Part shown: positions 23,152 to 35,300 of the stretch, in pieces
Position numbering within the stretch: position 1 is the first letter of the stretch
How the letters are laid out: each line of letters begins with the position of its first letter
NCBI GenBank assembly: GCA_032622095.1
Contig: CP136064.1
Location: 175,848,247-175,912,246 of the forward strand
Direction: 5' to 3'
Length of the DNA: 64,000 nucleotides
From: Siphonodentalium dalli
Taxonomy: Eukaryota; Mollusca; Scaphopoda; Gadilida; Siphonodentaliidae
Position numbers and translations under genes: made by a program
The notes under the pieces: model-generated
Seen by the model: only the letters and a program-made list of their open reading frames with translations
Database searches by the model: none
Told to the model about the DNA's origin: nothing

Positions 23152-24716
23152 AGATCCTCCAGCTATGTCCCTGTTTAGAACTACTTGTCTTTAGTCATTT
23201 TGACAAGTACTGACTGTTGTAGTCTTCAGAGTCCCAGTCTTCTCTGTCTTTGCAGTCAGGTGAGCGACTCCACAGTCATATTTTTAGAAAAATTGAAGTC
23301 ATTATAACATCTGCAGAGTTAAGAAACTTAAAAGTTATGAAATCTTTAATGAAATCACTGAGACTCGTTAAACTTTCCCTTTCCTGCACCCCCCCCCCAA
23401 CATGGACCAGACCCCCTCTCCCCCCAACATACATCTCCCACCATAAGGTGCAGTCAATGATATTAGCTTTCGCCATCTAGCCTACACATGTCATTAATTG
23501 AGATTTAATCTCATTTGACATACTGGAGTATGGAATATAAACAATCACATATCACTGATGTGATTGTGTTGTCATTAAAATCTTTAATAAAATGTGCTGC
23601 TCTAATATTATTTTGTTAACCCCCCCACTTTGGTGATCACATTATACCATACAGTATTAATGCTCTAAATAATTGATTCCTAGTAAGAGCTTTCCGATGA
23701 ATGGCAACAAGCCATATTTCCCGACTAAATCCTGAAAAATTACCCATAATTCTGCTGTGGTTAAGGAGTCGATTATTCAGAGCATTACTGTATGAGAGGT
23801 ACACTGGATTGAATTTGCTCTTTGGGGTTTCCTTCTGTCCATCCATCTGTCAGGGTGTCCTTCTGTCCATCCATCAACACTTGTCATCTTCTCCAGATCC
23901 ATAAGACCGATTGGATTCAAATCTGGTGTGGATGTTACCTATGTGACTCATTCAAATTTGTTCAAATGAGGTCACCAGGCCAAATAGCTGTGAAGCTTAA
24001 AAGGTCACAATTCTTTCCCTCCATAGTAATTCTTAAAACGACTTCTACTCAAGAACCATCAGGCCTATTTAGCTTCTATTTGGAATGGAGGGTTCTGGGT
24101 GAATGTGATTCAGATTTGGGGCCGAGTCAGGGACGTAACTTTTTTCCCTCCATAGTAATTCTTAAAACATCTTCTCCAGAACTGCAAGACTGAATGGGGT
24201 CATATTTGGTGGGGATAATAACTAGGTGACTGGGATTCAGAATTGTTCAAATGGGGTTACCAAGTCAAATATGCGTGGGACCTGGAACAACTCTTTCCCA
24301 CAATAGCAATTCTGAAAACAACTTCTTCTCAAGATCCATTAGGCCGATTTAGCTTATATTTGGTGCAGAGGTTCCTTGTGTAACTGGGATTCTAATTTGT
24401 TCAAATTGGGTCACCGGGTCAATTATGGGCGGAGCCAGGGATATAACTCTTTCCCGCGATAGTAATTCTTAAAACAACTTCTTCTCATGACCATAAGATG
24501 TTTCGGACATAGAATTTGGACATTTAACCATTTTGATTTAAAAAAAACATTTTAAATTTAATTTTTTAATGTTATTAGATTTAATTCCTCGCTCTAGCTA
24601 TGTCCCTGGTTAGAAGTACTTGTTTTAAGTGATTTTGTCAAGTACTGACTGTTGTAGTCTTCAGAATCCCAGTCTTCTTAGTCTTTGCAGTCAGGTGAAC
24701 GATTCCACAGTCATTG
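23152..24716 (+). mobile_element. Family C elements: two tails and a monomer block
   Basis: A tail block of about 130 bp (CTATGTCCCTG, AAGTACTGACTGTTGTAGTC, CAGTCAGGTGAGCGACTCCA) occurs at 23152-23282 and again, as a direct repeat, at 24594-24716. Between them are family C monomers (TTTGGTGTGGATGTTACC, CCGATTTAGCTTATATTTGG) and a family M MITE remnant. The tail contains GGTGAGC, the complement of the head word GCTCACC. Confidence 0.7.
23650..23792. mobile_element. MITE family M, internally deleted
   Basis: About 30 bp of the left terminus (TACAGTATTAATGCTCTAAA), then the full right arm to GAGCATTACTGTA. Confidence 0.85.
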
Positions 24717-25066
24717 ACTGTCTTGTTACTCTGGCTACACATCACTTAGTAATCTCTTTGTGTGAACTAATTAATCCCTATTGTGATATAACCAGGCACT
24801 GTTACTCTGGCTGTCTGATTAAACGTTATGATGGTGAAGCATAATGGGCATCGCTTTATGAAAGAAAATGTGTTTTTAGATCAAAATATATCAACTTTCA
24901 CTTTGATTTGAGAACGATATTCGAACCACTCAATGGTACCAATTTACAGAATGAAACAACAAACTGGAATATGATCGCCAATGAGATGTTCTAATTCTGT
25001 TCATGCTATTTCCAGATGAATGTTTTAAATAAAATGTTAAGATTTATGTCACCACATCCAGTTATT
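24717..25066. other. No recognised feature
   Basis: No gene or clear repeat seen. Confidence 0.5.
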
Positions 25067-26115
25067 ATCCCCCGCCAAATTAAAAATTTGCGGGGGATAT
25101 AGTAATGGGTTCCGTCCGTCCGTCTGTCGAGCTGTCCGTCCGGAATTTGTAAGAGTCATAACTTGAACAAATGTAAATGGATTTCAAAGATTTGTGGTAT
25201 ATGAGTTCACCTGACCATTACCTAGACTGAGTTCGCAAGCCAGGTCTGGCCAGATATTTTTACCGGAGTTATTGGACTTTGTTTATTATTTTTGTTGAAT
25301 TTATCAAATAGCAAATAGACGACGTCACAGGGCTCATTTCCACAAATCTCAACAGATTTCAAAGATATTTGGTATATGAGTTCACCTCACCATTACCTAG
25401 AATGAGTTCGCAAGCGAGGTCCGGTCGGATATTTTTACCGGAGTTATTGGACTTTGTTTATTATTTTTGTCGAATTTACCAAATAGCAAATAGACGACGT
25501 CACAGGGCTCATTTCCACAAATCTCAACGGATTTCAAAGATATTTGGTATATGAGTTCACTTGACCAGTATCTAGAACGAGTTCGCAAACCAGGTCCGGC
25601 CGGATATTTTAAGCAGACTTATTGGACTTTGTTTTTTTTTGGTGCAAATGGACGACGTCACAGGGCTCATTTCCACAAAGGTCAACGGATTTTAAAGATT
25701 TTTGGTATATGAGCTCTCATGACCAGTATCTAGAACGAGTTCGCAAACCAGGTCCGGCCGGATATTTTCAGCGGAGTTATTGGACTTTGTTTATTTTTTT
25801 GTGTGCAAATGGACGACGTCACAGGGCTCATTTCCACAAATGTTAACGGATTTCAAAGATTTTTAGTATCCGAGTTCACATGACCATGCAGTATCTAGAA
25901 CGAGTTCGCAAACCAGGTCCGGCCGGATATTTTGAGCAGAGTTATTGGACTTTGTTTATTGGTATATTCATTCCCATGACCAGTACCTAAAATGAGTTCG
26001 CAAGCCAGGCTTTTTGACAAAATCCCACCTCTTGTTTAGCACATACTGAGAACGCAAACATTATTGACAATGCATTTCCCCAACTGCACATTTCGGCGGG
26101 GGATACCGCCGTCTG
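25067..26115 (+). mobile_element. Hairpin-headed tandem-repeat element, CCCCCGCC family
   Basis: The head TATCCCCCGCCAAAT folds with AATTTGCGGGGGATA. It is followed by GGTTCCGTCCGTCCGTCTG and about five monomers of 160-175 bp (TTTCAAAGATATTTGGTATA, GAGTTCGCAAGCCAGGTC, TTGGACTTTGTTTATT, GACGACGTCACAGGGCTCAT). The tail ATTTCGGCGGGGGATACCGC contains the inverted head and its own small hairpin (GGCGG...CCGCC). Open frames crossing the monomers are repeat artefacts. Confidence 0.8.
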
Positions 26116-26317
26116 CGACTGCTTGTTAATATTTTTTTGATAAATCATCAGCGGTTGTCTTGAATTTGATGTAATTTATTTGTTATTGCTTTTTCTGCAT
26201 GGCGTGTGCTAGTTTCTAATTGTCCTAATCCACTGTCTGTTATGTAATTGTTGTCACGTCGCAAAACCTGAAACTTCTAATAAATCGTCACCATTTTTAT
26301 GGCTTGCTCAGCTCAGC

Positions 26318-26562
26318 TTAAAACCATGCAACAGCCATCTTGGATTTCACCTTTGAATTCATCGGAACAGCCTACATTTATTGATGAATTTATTTGAAAA
26401 TTTAGAGGGATTTTTAGGATCGCCTCCAGATGGGAGCTATCAAATTTGAAAAATTTCGATGAAAAACATGCAGCAGCCATCTTTGATTTCACTCTTTGCA
26501 TGTTAAAACAAAATTAACGCCTTTCCCACATGATCTACAATGTCATTGACTCTTTCATTTTG
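26318..26562 (+). repeat. Family B2 fragment with tail
   Basis: GCAACAGCCATCTTGG, GATGGGAGCTATCAAATTTG, then the tail-like CTACAATGTCATTGACTCTTTC. Confidence 0.6.
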
Positions 26563-26839
26563 TTGTGATTTTCATAAATATTCAACTATTAAAGATCTAT
26601 TTAAGTTTTTAAGAGATTTTTTTCTTTTTAAAACATGTCACATAATTCTGATCCATGAGTTATCTCCCTTTGAATTCCAACAATAATTAGTAAAAATATC
26701 CAGTCTATTTACCATAATCATAAATTGATGATCTCTAGTTGCACTAATTTTCAGCTGTGAGAAATTTAGGTATCTGCGAGGATGAATAGACTGGTCGCCT
26801 CAGCCAGGGTTTCCGCTAGGGGTTGAGGAATGGGCCCCA

Positions 26840-27056
26840 TACAGTAATGCCCTAAATAATCGACTCCTTAATCACAGCAAAATTATGGGTAACTTTTCAG
26901 GATTTAGTCGGAAATATGGCTTGTTGCAATTCATCAGAAAGCTCTCACTGAGAGCTTTCCGATGAATGGCAACAAGCCATTTTCCCGACTAAATCCTGAA
27001 AAATTACCCATAATTATGCTGTGGGTGAGGAGTCGATTATTTAGGGCATTACTGTA
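26840..27056. mobile_element. MITE family M, full length (217 bp)
   Basis: Two arms of about 105 bp are nearly exact reverse complements from TACAGTAATGCCC to GGGCATTACTGTA, joined at a GAAAGCTCTCACTGAGAGC apex. The TA at each end fits a TA target duplication, and a CAGT start is common in Tc1/mariner-type ends. Non-coding. Other full copies: 31530, 32022 and 36483. Confidence 0.88.
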
Positions 27057-27866
27057 GCCTTGGAGAAATTTCAATCAATCAAACAACTGTGAATACGATA
27101 TAGTATCAGTAAATCAGTCGCTTAGTCCATAGTTCTGAAATATTCCTGATCAACCTTCAGTGGCTAATATCTTCATCTGGTCTACATAATCATAACTTAT
27201 GATTCATAAGTCAGAACTGACTTGTCATTTTGAGTCCAAAACATTTACTGAAAGTAGGAACATATTCAAGTTTGGGTCTAAATGCAACAAATTTCACACT
27301 AAATAATTGTATAATGGTTATTATTAATAATGGTTGGAATATCAAACTATCAGAATAGGTTCAACCTACTTTTTATCTGAAATTTCCAACTAATGATGTC
27401 AGGCATGAACTTTCCAAACTCCCCTCCCTGTCTAAATACAAGCCATTTACGGTTAAAATAGTTAACAGTGATCAACATTTGAAATGATGATAAAACTTCT
27501 TGTCAACGTATCTGTGGGAGATAAAATTCATGATTTGTCTAAATGGGAATTTTTTAATTCAAATAAAACAGAAATAACAAGAAATGTCAATAGAAAGTTT
27601 TATAAAATAATCTAGAGATAGCAGGTTGACCCAAATTTGTCAAAGTAATTAAAGTATACTCTAATTACATCTAATTGTCAGGCAACACTTAGAACAGTCT
27701 CAAGCTCAATTAGAAATGACTACATTTATTATAATAAGAAAAAATACAAAGTTTGGAACAACACAAACTTACCCGCAATGTTTATTTTCTGCCAATTTGT
27801 CGATATCTAGCTGAAACATGATTTGTAAATTATAATTTTGAGACTGTTACTGTATGCCATAGACGG
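27057..27866. other. No recognised feature
   Basis: AT-rich intergenic sequence with no gene seen. Confidence 0.5.
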
Positions 27867-28090
27867 GCCTCAAAATATGGTGCTGGACATTTGCAGAATG
27901 AGATCCCCATAGGGTGAATTTAGTGATGCTTCTCCACACAGTGGACTAGCATCACCAAATTCATCCTCTGTGGACCTCATTCTGCATGGCCTCATGTGCT
28001 ATGGAGACCTAGACTCAGATTTAAGATGGTGATCGATGTGCACTCATTGAACCTCATTCTGCAAATGTCCAGCACCATATTTTGAAGCCT
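27867..28090. mobile_element. Foldback MITE family K, shell 1
   Basis: Outer ends GGCCTCAAAATATGGTGCTG and complement. Inside are ATTTGCAGAATGAGATCCCC, GGGTGAATTTAGTGATGC and the returning GCATCACCAAATTCATCC. The inner module matches the copies at 35859 and 38791, but the outer ends differ from theirs. Confidence 0.75.
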
Positions 28091-29050
28091 GTTTATAATT
28101 TTGAGACTGTTACTGTCTGTCATAGTGTCCATATTATACCAGTTCACTTTCTAAACTAATAATACTTTTCTTATTAATGAAGAGTAAATTATATTCTTCC
28201 TATGGTTATCTTAAAATTAAAATGGAATCATGAATTGGAGGTCCTAAAACAGAAATAATGATGCGTGAGCGACTTTAGTCAACCTGACAATCCTACATCT
28301 ATTGAAGCCACTACTGGCTGCATGTGTTCTGAGACTCTATTCCCAAATCAGAGCATCATTTCATTTGAGGTTTAACATGTTGTGCGTTCCATCAGATGCA
28401 GGTTTATCTTAGTGTTTTAATTTGGTATTGCCTGTTGCAACTACCAGACAGTTTCCAACTTTCTCATTGATGGAGCTAAAGTCATGGAAATTGGTCAATA
28501 AGTTTAGAATTACTAAACTAAGCTATGGTCACTTCAAATTCACTTTGGATTGAAAAGATCTGAACAACGGATCAGGTCAGCCTCTGGAAAAACTAAAGGG
28601 GACAAAATGGAAGGATTGAAGTATGACATAAATCCACATAAAATAGTGCTGACAATGCAAGTCCCACATCAAAGTGAGTATTCATCATTTTCTTCACCTA
28701 TATAAATAACTCAACCAAAATAGATAGCGAATGAGCAATGTATCACATCTGTTTAGTTCACTATGAATCCTGTCCTCATATAAATATGACTTTTGAGAAG
28801 ATATAAGTGTTAAAGTGACTTCTGGTCACCATTTTCGGGGCCAAAATCTCCTTATAAATAAATCTGTTTGATATCTGTTTTTTGCAGTATTCGAGACGAG
28901 TTGTCGGGATAGCTTGTTTGATAGTCTAATATAGAAATAACGAATGTTGAAATAGCCAGGCCTGATATTTTGCCAAAATTTTCAAGCAAATTATGACGTG
29001 GGTTCCCGGTCCTCCAGACAACACATTTCAGACTATAAGAAGTGCAATTA
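28091..29050. other. No recognised feature
   Basis: No gene, RNA or clear repeat seen. Confidence 0.5.
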
Positions 29051-29054
29051 GGTG

Positions 29055-29309
29055 TTAATCCTTCCATGACTGGAGCTTCTTGAAATCTCTGTGCCAATGC
29101 ATTCTCTTATATATGCAAGTCTCCCATAGGGAGCCTCGCATTTATAAAAGAATACATTTGCCTAACAATATTTACCTTGACCTTGTAAGCCAGTGCATTC
29201 TCTTATATATGCGAGGCTCCCTATGGCAGAAACGCATTTATATAAAAGAATGCACTGGCACATGATTTTTAATGCTGCACCAGCGCAGCTCACATCATGA
29301 AAGCTTTAA
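29055..29309. mobile_element. Family B double-hairpin MITE with TTAA on both sides
   Basis: TTAA at 29055-29058 and at 29306-29309. Left end TCCTTCCATGACTGGAGC, right end complement of AGCTTTCATGATG. Two palindromes with AATGCATTCTCTTATATATG-type arms are separated by an ACCTTGACCTTGTAAG linker. TTAA duplication with a CCYTT start suggests the piggyBac superfamily. It lies just beyond the 3' end of the - strand gene. Confidence 0.8.
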
Positions 29310-29346
29310 AACATTAATCTTGTGAATAAAACAATATTTTGATTTT

Positions 29347-32300
29347 CTACTTTGTTGATTGTCTCTTGGTAGGTGACTCATTTCTTGATTTTGTTTTAGT
29401 AACTTTCCTTGCAGCAGTAACCTTCTCTTTTTTGCCTCTTGTTATTGGCCGAGACATGTTGTTCAGTTTCACTGAAAGAATGCAATTTTGATTCATTAAA
29501 GTGATGTGGAACACTCGGCTGGAGTGATCAAAAGGAAATACAAAAATATTTATCCTTTGAGTGCCAGGTCCGATTTTTGTATCAACCCATATACCCTGTG
29601 CCAATGCATTCTCTTATATATGCGAGTCGACCATAGGTCGCCTCGCATATATAAGAGAATGCATTGGCTTAACAATTTTTTTATTTTTTTTGTTTTACAA
29701 TTTTTTACAATTTTAATATATTTTATTATATTCTTTAACAGACTTATTGTGGAGGGGCCGATAATATCGGCCCCTGGCACTCAAAGGGTTAAAATAAGCA
29801 GTTATTTTCATAATTTGTGTACCCTAATTAGCAGCACGCAAAATCATATATGAATTATACAAGGGATCATTCCAGAAGTTTCTAATTGAGAGAAGTCACT
29901 TCTCCCTATTTGATAATTTAGGGAGAAGTGGACAGTTATCAGAGAGAAGCCATAATGTCTGAAGCTTAATTTGCACCCCCATCATCACCCTCTATAATGC
30001 AATAAGAATTATACAATGCAATAGCACATTTATAAAACTATTTATAATGAGTAATTACACCATTATAATAAGTACTAGCAAATACACTTTAAATATGTTT
30101 TTTATGTGTACCCATACCATAGTATGGTACACATAGTGTCGACGTCCGGATTGACCATTCGTCCGTCCGTTCGTCAGCCGTCCGTCCGTCTGTCCGTAGA
30201 CACTTTAAGCATAATGCAATAACTCAAACATTTTCTATCCGATCGGAACCAAATTTTGTATATGGGTTTCTCATACCAAAATACAGGTCGAGTTCAAACA
30301 TGGGTTTCATCAGTTTTTTTTACAGAGTTATGGCCCTTTTTTCACTTAGAATTAACGTATTCTGCCATAACTCAAATTGTTTTATCTGATCGGAACCAAA
30401 TTTGGTATGTGATTTTCTCCACCAAAAATACAGTTCAAATATGGGTTTGATCAGATTATTTTTAACGGAGTTATGGCCCTTTGACATATAATTCATGCAT
30501 GCTTCGATAAATCATCCAGTTTTCATCTGAGAGGAACCAGATTTGGTATGTGAGTTTCTCAACTCAAAATACAGATCGAATTTGAATATTGGTTAGATCC
30601 TATTTTTATACCAGAGTTATGGCCCTTTTTTAACTAAGAATTGAACAGATTTGTGATGTTTATGCTTACAATATAACCATAGCAGCTTACAATTAATTAC
30701 CTGTGATATCAGTTTAGCTCTAAGAGAGAGACAAGAGATAAACCTGTATTATAGAATTAGAGTTATTTTTAGCTGCCATATGTTCAGCACAGGTGTGAAA
30801 GGTGTAACCCATTCATGAATCAATGGACTCTCCCATTCAGTTCTAAAAGTATAAATTGGAATAGTCTACTGTTCATTTATAGGGATGTTCTCAGAATTTG
30901 AGCAGACGGAGAGAACCCCATTTAGTAGCACTATTTTTATAAAGTTACACAATCCTATAATATGATATCTGATGCTCACTTTATTGCACATATAAAATGA
31001 CTTTAATAGCCATCTGTTGTTTATTGCATTTCCATAGTGTGTGGACAGTGTTAGCCCAGGGTTTATAAACTCCCACATAGCTCTCTGGTTTAGCATATCA
31101 ATGAAGTATTCAAGTGACATACCTGGTACAGTCCCCTAATTTTATAGAGTTAAAATTGTTAACCCTGGTCATCAATTTTTTGCTTTTGTATATTTTTCAT
31201 GTAATCATTCTATTATATCGATTTTTTTTAGTTAAAATGAACCCTTCTCAACATTCCTGATACTTTAGCAGAAATACCTTTCATCTGATATATCTCATTT
31301 TATTGAGATGTATGTAAATTTGGTATGTGAGTTTCTCAGCCAAAATACAGATAGAGTTCGAATTTGGGTTTGATCCATTTTTTTTAAACGGAGTTATGGC
31401 TTATGGATTTTAGCGTCCAAACTGAAAATAGCTGATCACTATCGCCAAGGTATGGGTTAAACATCTGCCGATTGTGATCGGCCTCTCGTTAGTAAATGAG
31501 AGAGAAGTAACTTCTACCTGGGTCAAAAATACAGTAATGCCCTAAATAATAGACTCCTTAATCACAGCAGAATTATGGGTAACTTTTCAGGATTTAGTCG
31601 GAAATATGGCTTTTTTCCATTCATCGGAAAGCTCTAAGTGAGAGCTTTCCGATGAATGGCAACAAGCCATATTTCCGACTAAATCCTGAAAAGTTACCCA
31701 TAATTCTGCTGTGGTTAAGGAGTCGATTACTTAGGGCATTAATGTAGGGAGAAGTTGCACATTTTAGGGAAAAGATGTCTCCCAAATCACCCTCTAGGGT
31801 GGTCCCTGGACTCTTGTTTGGCAGAAACATTGCTGTTTGTTTGTCTGCAAAACTTTCCTGAATTAAGCAGAATTAAGGACTAAATATTTGCATTTGTGTG
31901 GAGTTCAGACTTTGTACCAACGGCATGGCTAGAATTTTCAGTAATATCAATTTAACGCTACATTCTTTCAGTGGGAAAGGTGCCTTGTTGCTCACTTAAC
32001 AGTTCGATTCACTGAAATAAGTACAGTAATGTCCTAAATAATCGACTCCTTAACCACAGCAGAAATATGGGTAACTTTTTCAGGATTCAGTCGAAAATAT
32101 GGCTTGTTGCCATTCATTGGAAAGCTCTCACAGAGCTTTCCAATGAATGGCAACAAGCCATATTATTATAAATCCTGAAAAGGTACCCATAATTCTGCTG
32201 TGTTAAGGAGTCGATTATTTAGGGCACTACTGTAGCTGAATACTTATAGCTGAATAGCTTACAGGTAGTTACTCGGTTGACTGTTCAATTTATTAGCTGA

Positions 32301-35300
32301 ACATCTCAAGAATTGAATTCAAAGGGGATATCAATGTCGATCATCTGCTTATATAATCTTAACATCACTATAAATGAATAATAGACAATTCCGGTGTACA
32401 CTTTTTTTAACTGAATGGGAGAATCCATCTATTAATCAAAGGGTTAAAGTTGATAGCTTGGTGAACCCCAGAATAAATTCATAAGACTAATTGTAGACCA
32501 AAACATTTCTCCTGGCACATTGCCAAATCCAAATGTGCTGGATACTCAAGCAGTATATGGATCATTCATATTCGACAATCTACACTTGATAGCTTGGTGT
32601 GGTGTGTATGAAAAATCCCAGAATAAATTCATAAGACTAATTATAGACTAAAACATTTCTCCTGGCACATTGCCAAATCCAAATGTGCTGAATACTCCAG
32701 CAGTCTATGGATCGTTCATATCCGACAATCTACACTGATTTCTGGAATCAATGTGTTCATAAACCTGTGAACCACATTGACTCAAGGTAGTTCATAGGTT
32801 TATGACCACACTGACTCAGAGTGAGGGTGTCTATTTTAACGCTATGGGAGAATCATAATCAGTATCAAGCATATGAAAGTACAACATTATGAATCTTACC
32901 CATGAGATCTGGGTTGAATTCCTGTAAGTTATCGAGTAACGATGTATATTTCTGAGGCCCAGTGTCTGCATCACCTGGAAACCAAGAAACATAATCAAGA
33001 TATAACAAACTTCCCTTCCATTGTGCATCAGGTCTAATTATTTCAGATATTTGGTTGCACATACAGTAATGCTCTAATTAAACGACTCCTTAAACACAGC
33101 AGAATTATGGGTAACTTTTCAGGATTTAGTCGGAAATATGGTTTGTTGCCATTCATCGGAAAGCTCTCGGGGATTTAGTCGGAAATATGGCTTGTTGCCA
33201 TGCTGTGTTTAAGGAGTCGATTAATTAGAGCATTACTGTACATGTAACTTCTGCCATACAGCACACTCAGCTGACCAGTCTGAGTGAAGCGCAGTGAATC
33301 CAGCCTACTGAACAGCTAGGAATAGCTATTAAAGATACACAAACCAATTTGATAGTCCAGGTATCATCCAGTAACAACAACAACGGAATTTCACCAAAAG
33401 CCAATTTAGTTATCCAAATAAGTTTATTACCAATAAATACTCTCAACAATACCAATCACGATATGATATTTGTTGAAGAAGTCCTACAAAATGTTTTTTC
33501 TTGGCAGTTTGTAGGATGCGTGAGTGTTGTTTATAACTTCCATATATGGTGATTCCTAGTTCCAATTGGAAATCCCCAATGCATATTATCACAAATGTAA
33601 ACACATAGTATTTCCACGTGTAACTAATGTGGTGCCATAACATGCCTATTTGCATGTCAGTGAGAGCTTTCCGATGAATGGCAACAAGCCATATTTCCGA
33701 CTAAATCCTGAAAAATTACCCATAATTCTCCTGTGGTTAAGGAGTCGATTATTTACGTCATTACAGTAGAACAATATCAATGTGATTGAGACATCTATTA
33801 GTATTATACTTCGAGATTGATTTTTCTGAGATTTACCTTATTTAGACTGTTGCCAACCAATATTCCTAAAATTCTGAATGAGAAAGAATTAAATTGTAAT
33901 TGGGTGAGATTATTAATGCCCAGTATTGATAGATAATTTGAAAATGTCAAATCACAATAGTGTTAATTATATTGGTTGTCCTATTTTCCTTTGACTGAAA
34001 ACCAGCTTGTGATATCTGTAGGTATCAGTACTTGTTTATGTCAAAGCATCATCCCTATACCTATCTATATTGGTGTATTTGGTATCACTCATTGTTAAAC
34101 ATTGATTAAAAAAAGACCACACACGTATCACTAAAAATGGTAACAATTGCCGTCTTGACAGTTCTGGATAGTAACTAAGAGTGTGGATAAACATTGTAGA
34201 AAAAAGTCTAGTCATACAGTTCTGTTGATGGATATATAAAACTATCTTGGAAACACTTTATAGCCCAGAATCTACATAACAAGTTAAGTACAAAATTCTG
34301 CATGAATACAGCCAATTGTCTGTTTTTCTCAGATTTTTAATCAATATAAAATACTTCAGAATTTTTAACAGAATATATTTAGGATGAGAAGATATTGAAG
34401 CTTTATAATACTTACTTTCAACTCGAATGAGGACATATGTTTCTCGGCCATTAACAACTTCATTTGCATATTCTCGTTGCTTTCCAGATAAGTTCTTCAC
34501 TTGTCCATCGAGATCAACCAGATCAATGATAACTGTAAGGTAAAATTGCTAATAATAATTAACTCTTTGATTGCTGAATTGAGTCGCCTAATCAATTACA
34601 AAAGTATAATATGGAATGGTTCATTCTTCAATTATAGGGATGTCTAGACCACATAAGCATACATTAGCAGGGAAATGTCTTTGGATTTATTTGCAATGGT
34701 TTTCAGCTAATACTGTATATGTAACAGACTAGGGATGTTTGTTAAACTTATTAGCAGAAAAGCCCTACAAATAAATAAATGGGAATCAAGTAACTGCCAT
34801 CAGTGAGCATTCAGTTATCAATGGTTTAACAAAAAGTTGGAAGAGACTTGAAACGAATGTTTGACTGTTCAATATTATTTGACCCTTTCTTTACTAAATG
34901 GATTCTCCCACCCAGTTATAAAGGTATAAATTGGAATGGAGAGATATTCAGTAAATAATAGCATACGACAACAGGCGAAATCGATACATGTGCAGACATT
35001 TTGTGTCAAATTCTCAACTGATGTGTCAGGCATGGAATTTCCAACAGTTAAAAAATTGGACCAAAGCTCACCCCCACCCTTGACAGTTTGTTCAACTCAT
35101 TATTAACATTTCCTAAGGGATCTACAACTCGTCGGTGAGTATTTAGTGAAGAAAGAGTTAGTGTTAATTAGTTAATTTTACAGCATAATTATCATGATTA
35201 TGATATGCTGTAATTCAGTAGTGATATTTACAAAAGACATTTGCAAAAGATGTTTTGCATTTACAATGTGGATATAATCCTGAGAAATTTCCATGAACAT

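Noticed and set aside
23250-23476. Open frames on both strands near the CCCCCCCCC tract
   Set aside because: They overlap a family C tail and a homopolymer; no coding signal.
25369-25846. Short open frames in the CCCCCGCC element
   Set aside because: They repeat monomer by monomer and match nothing else.
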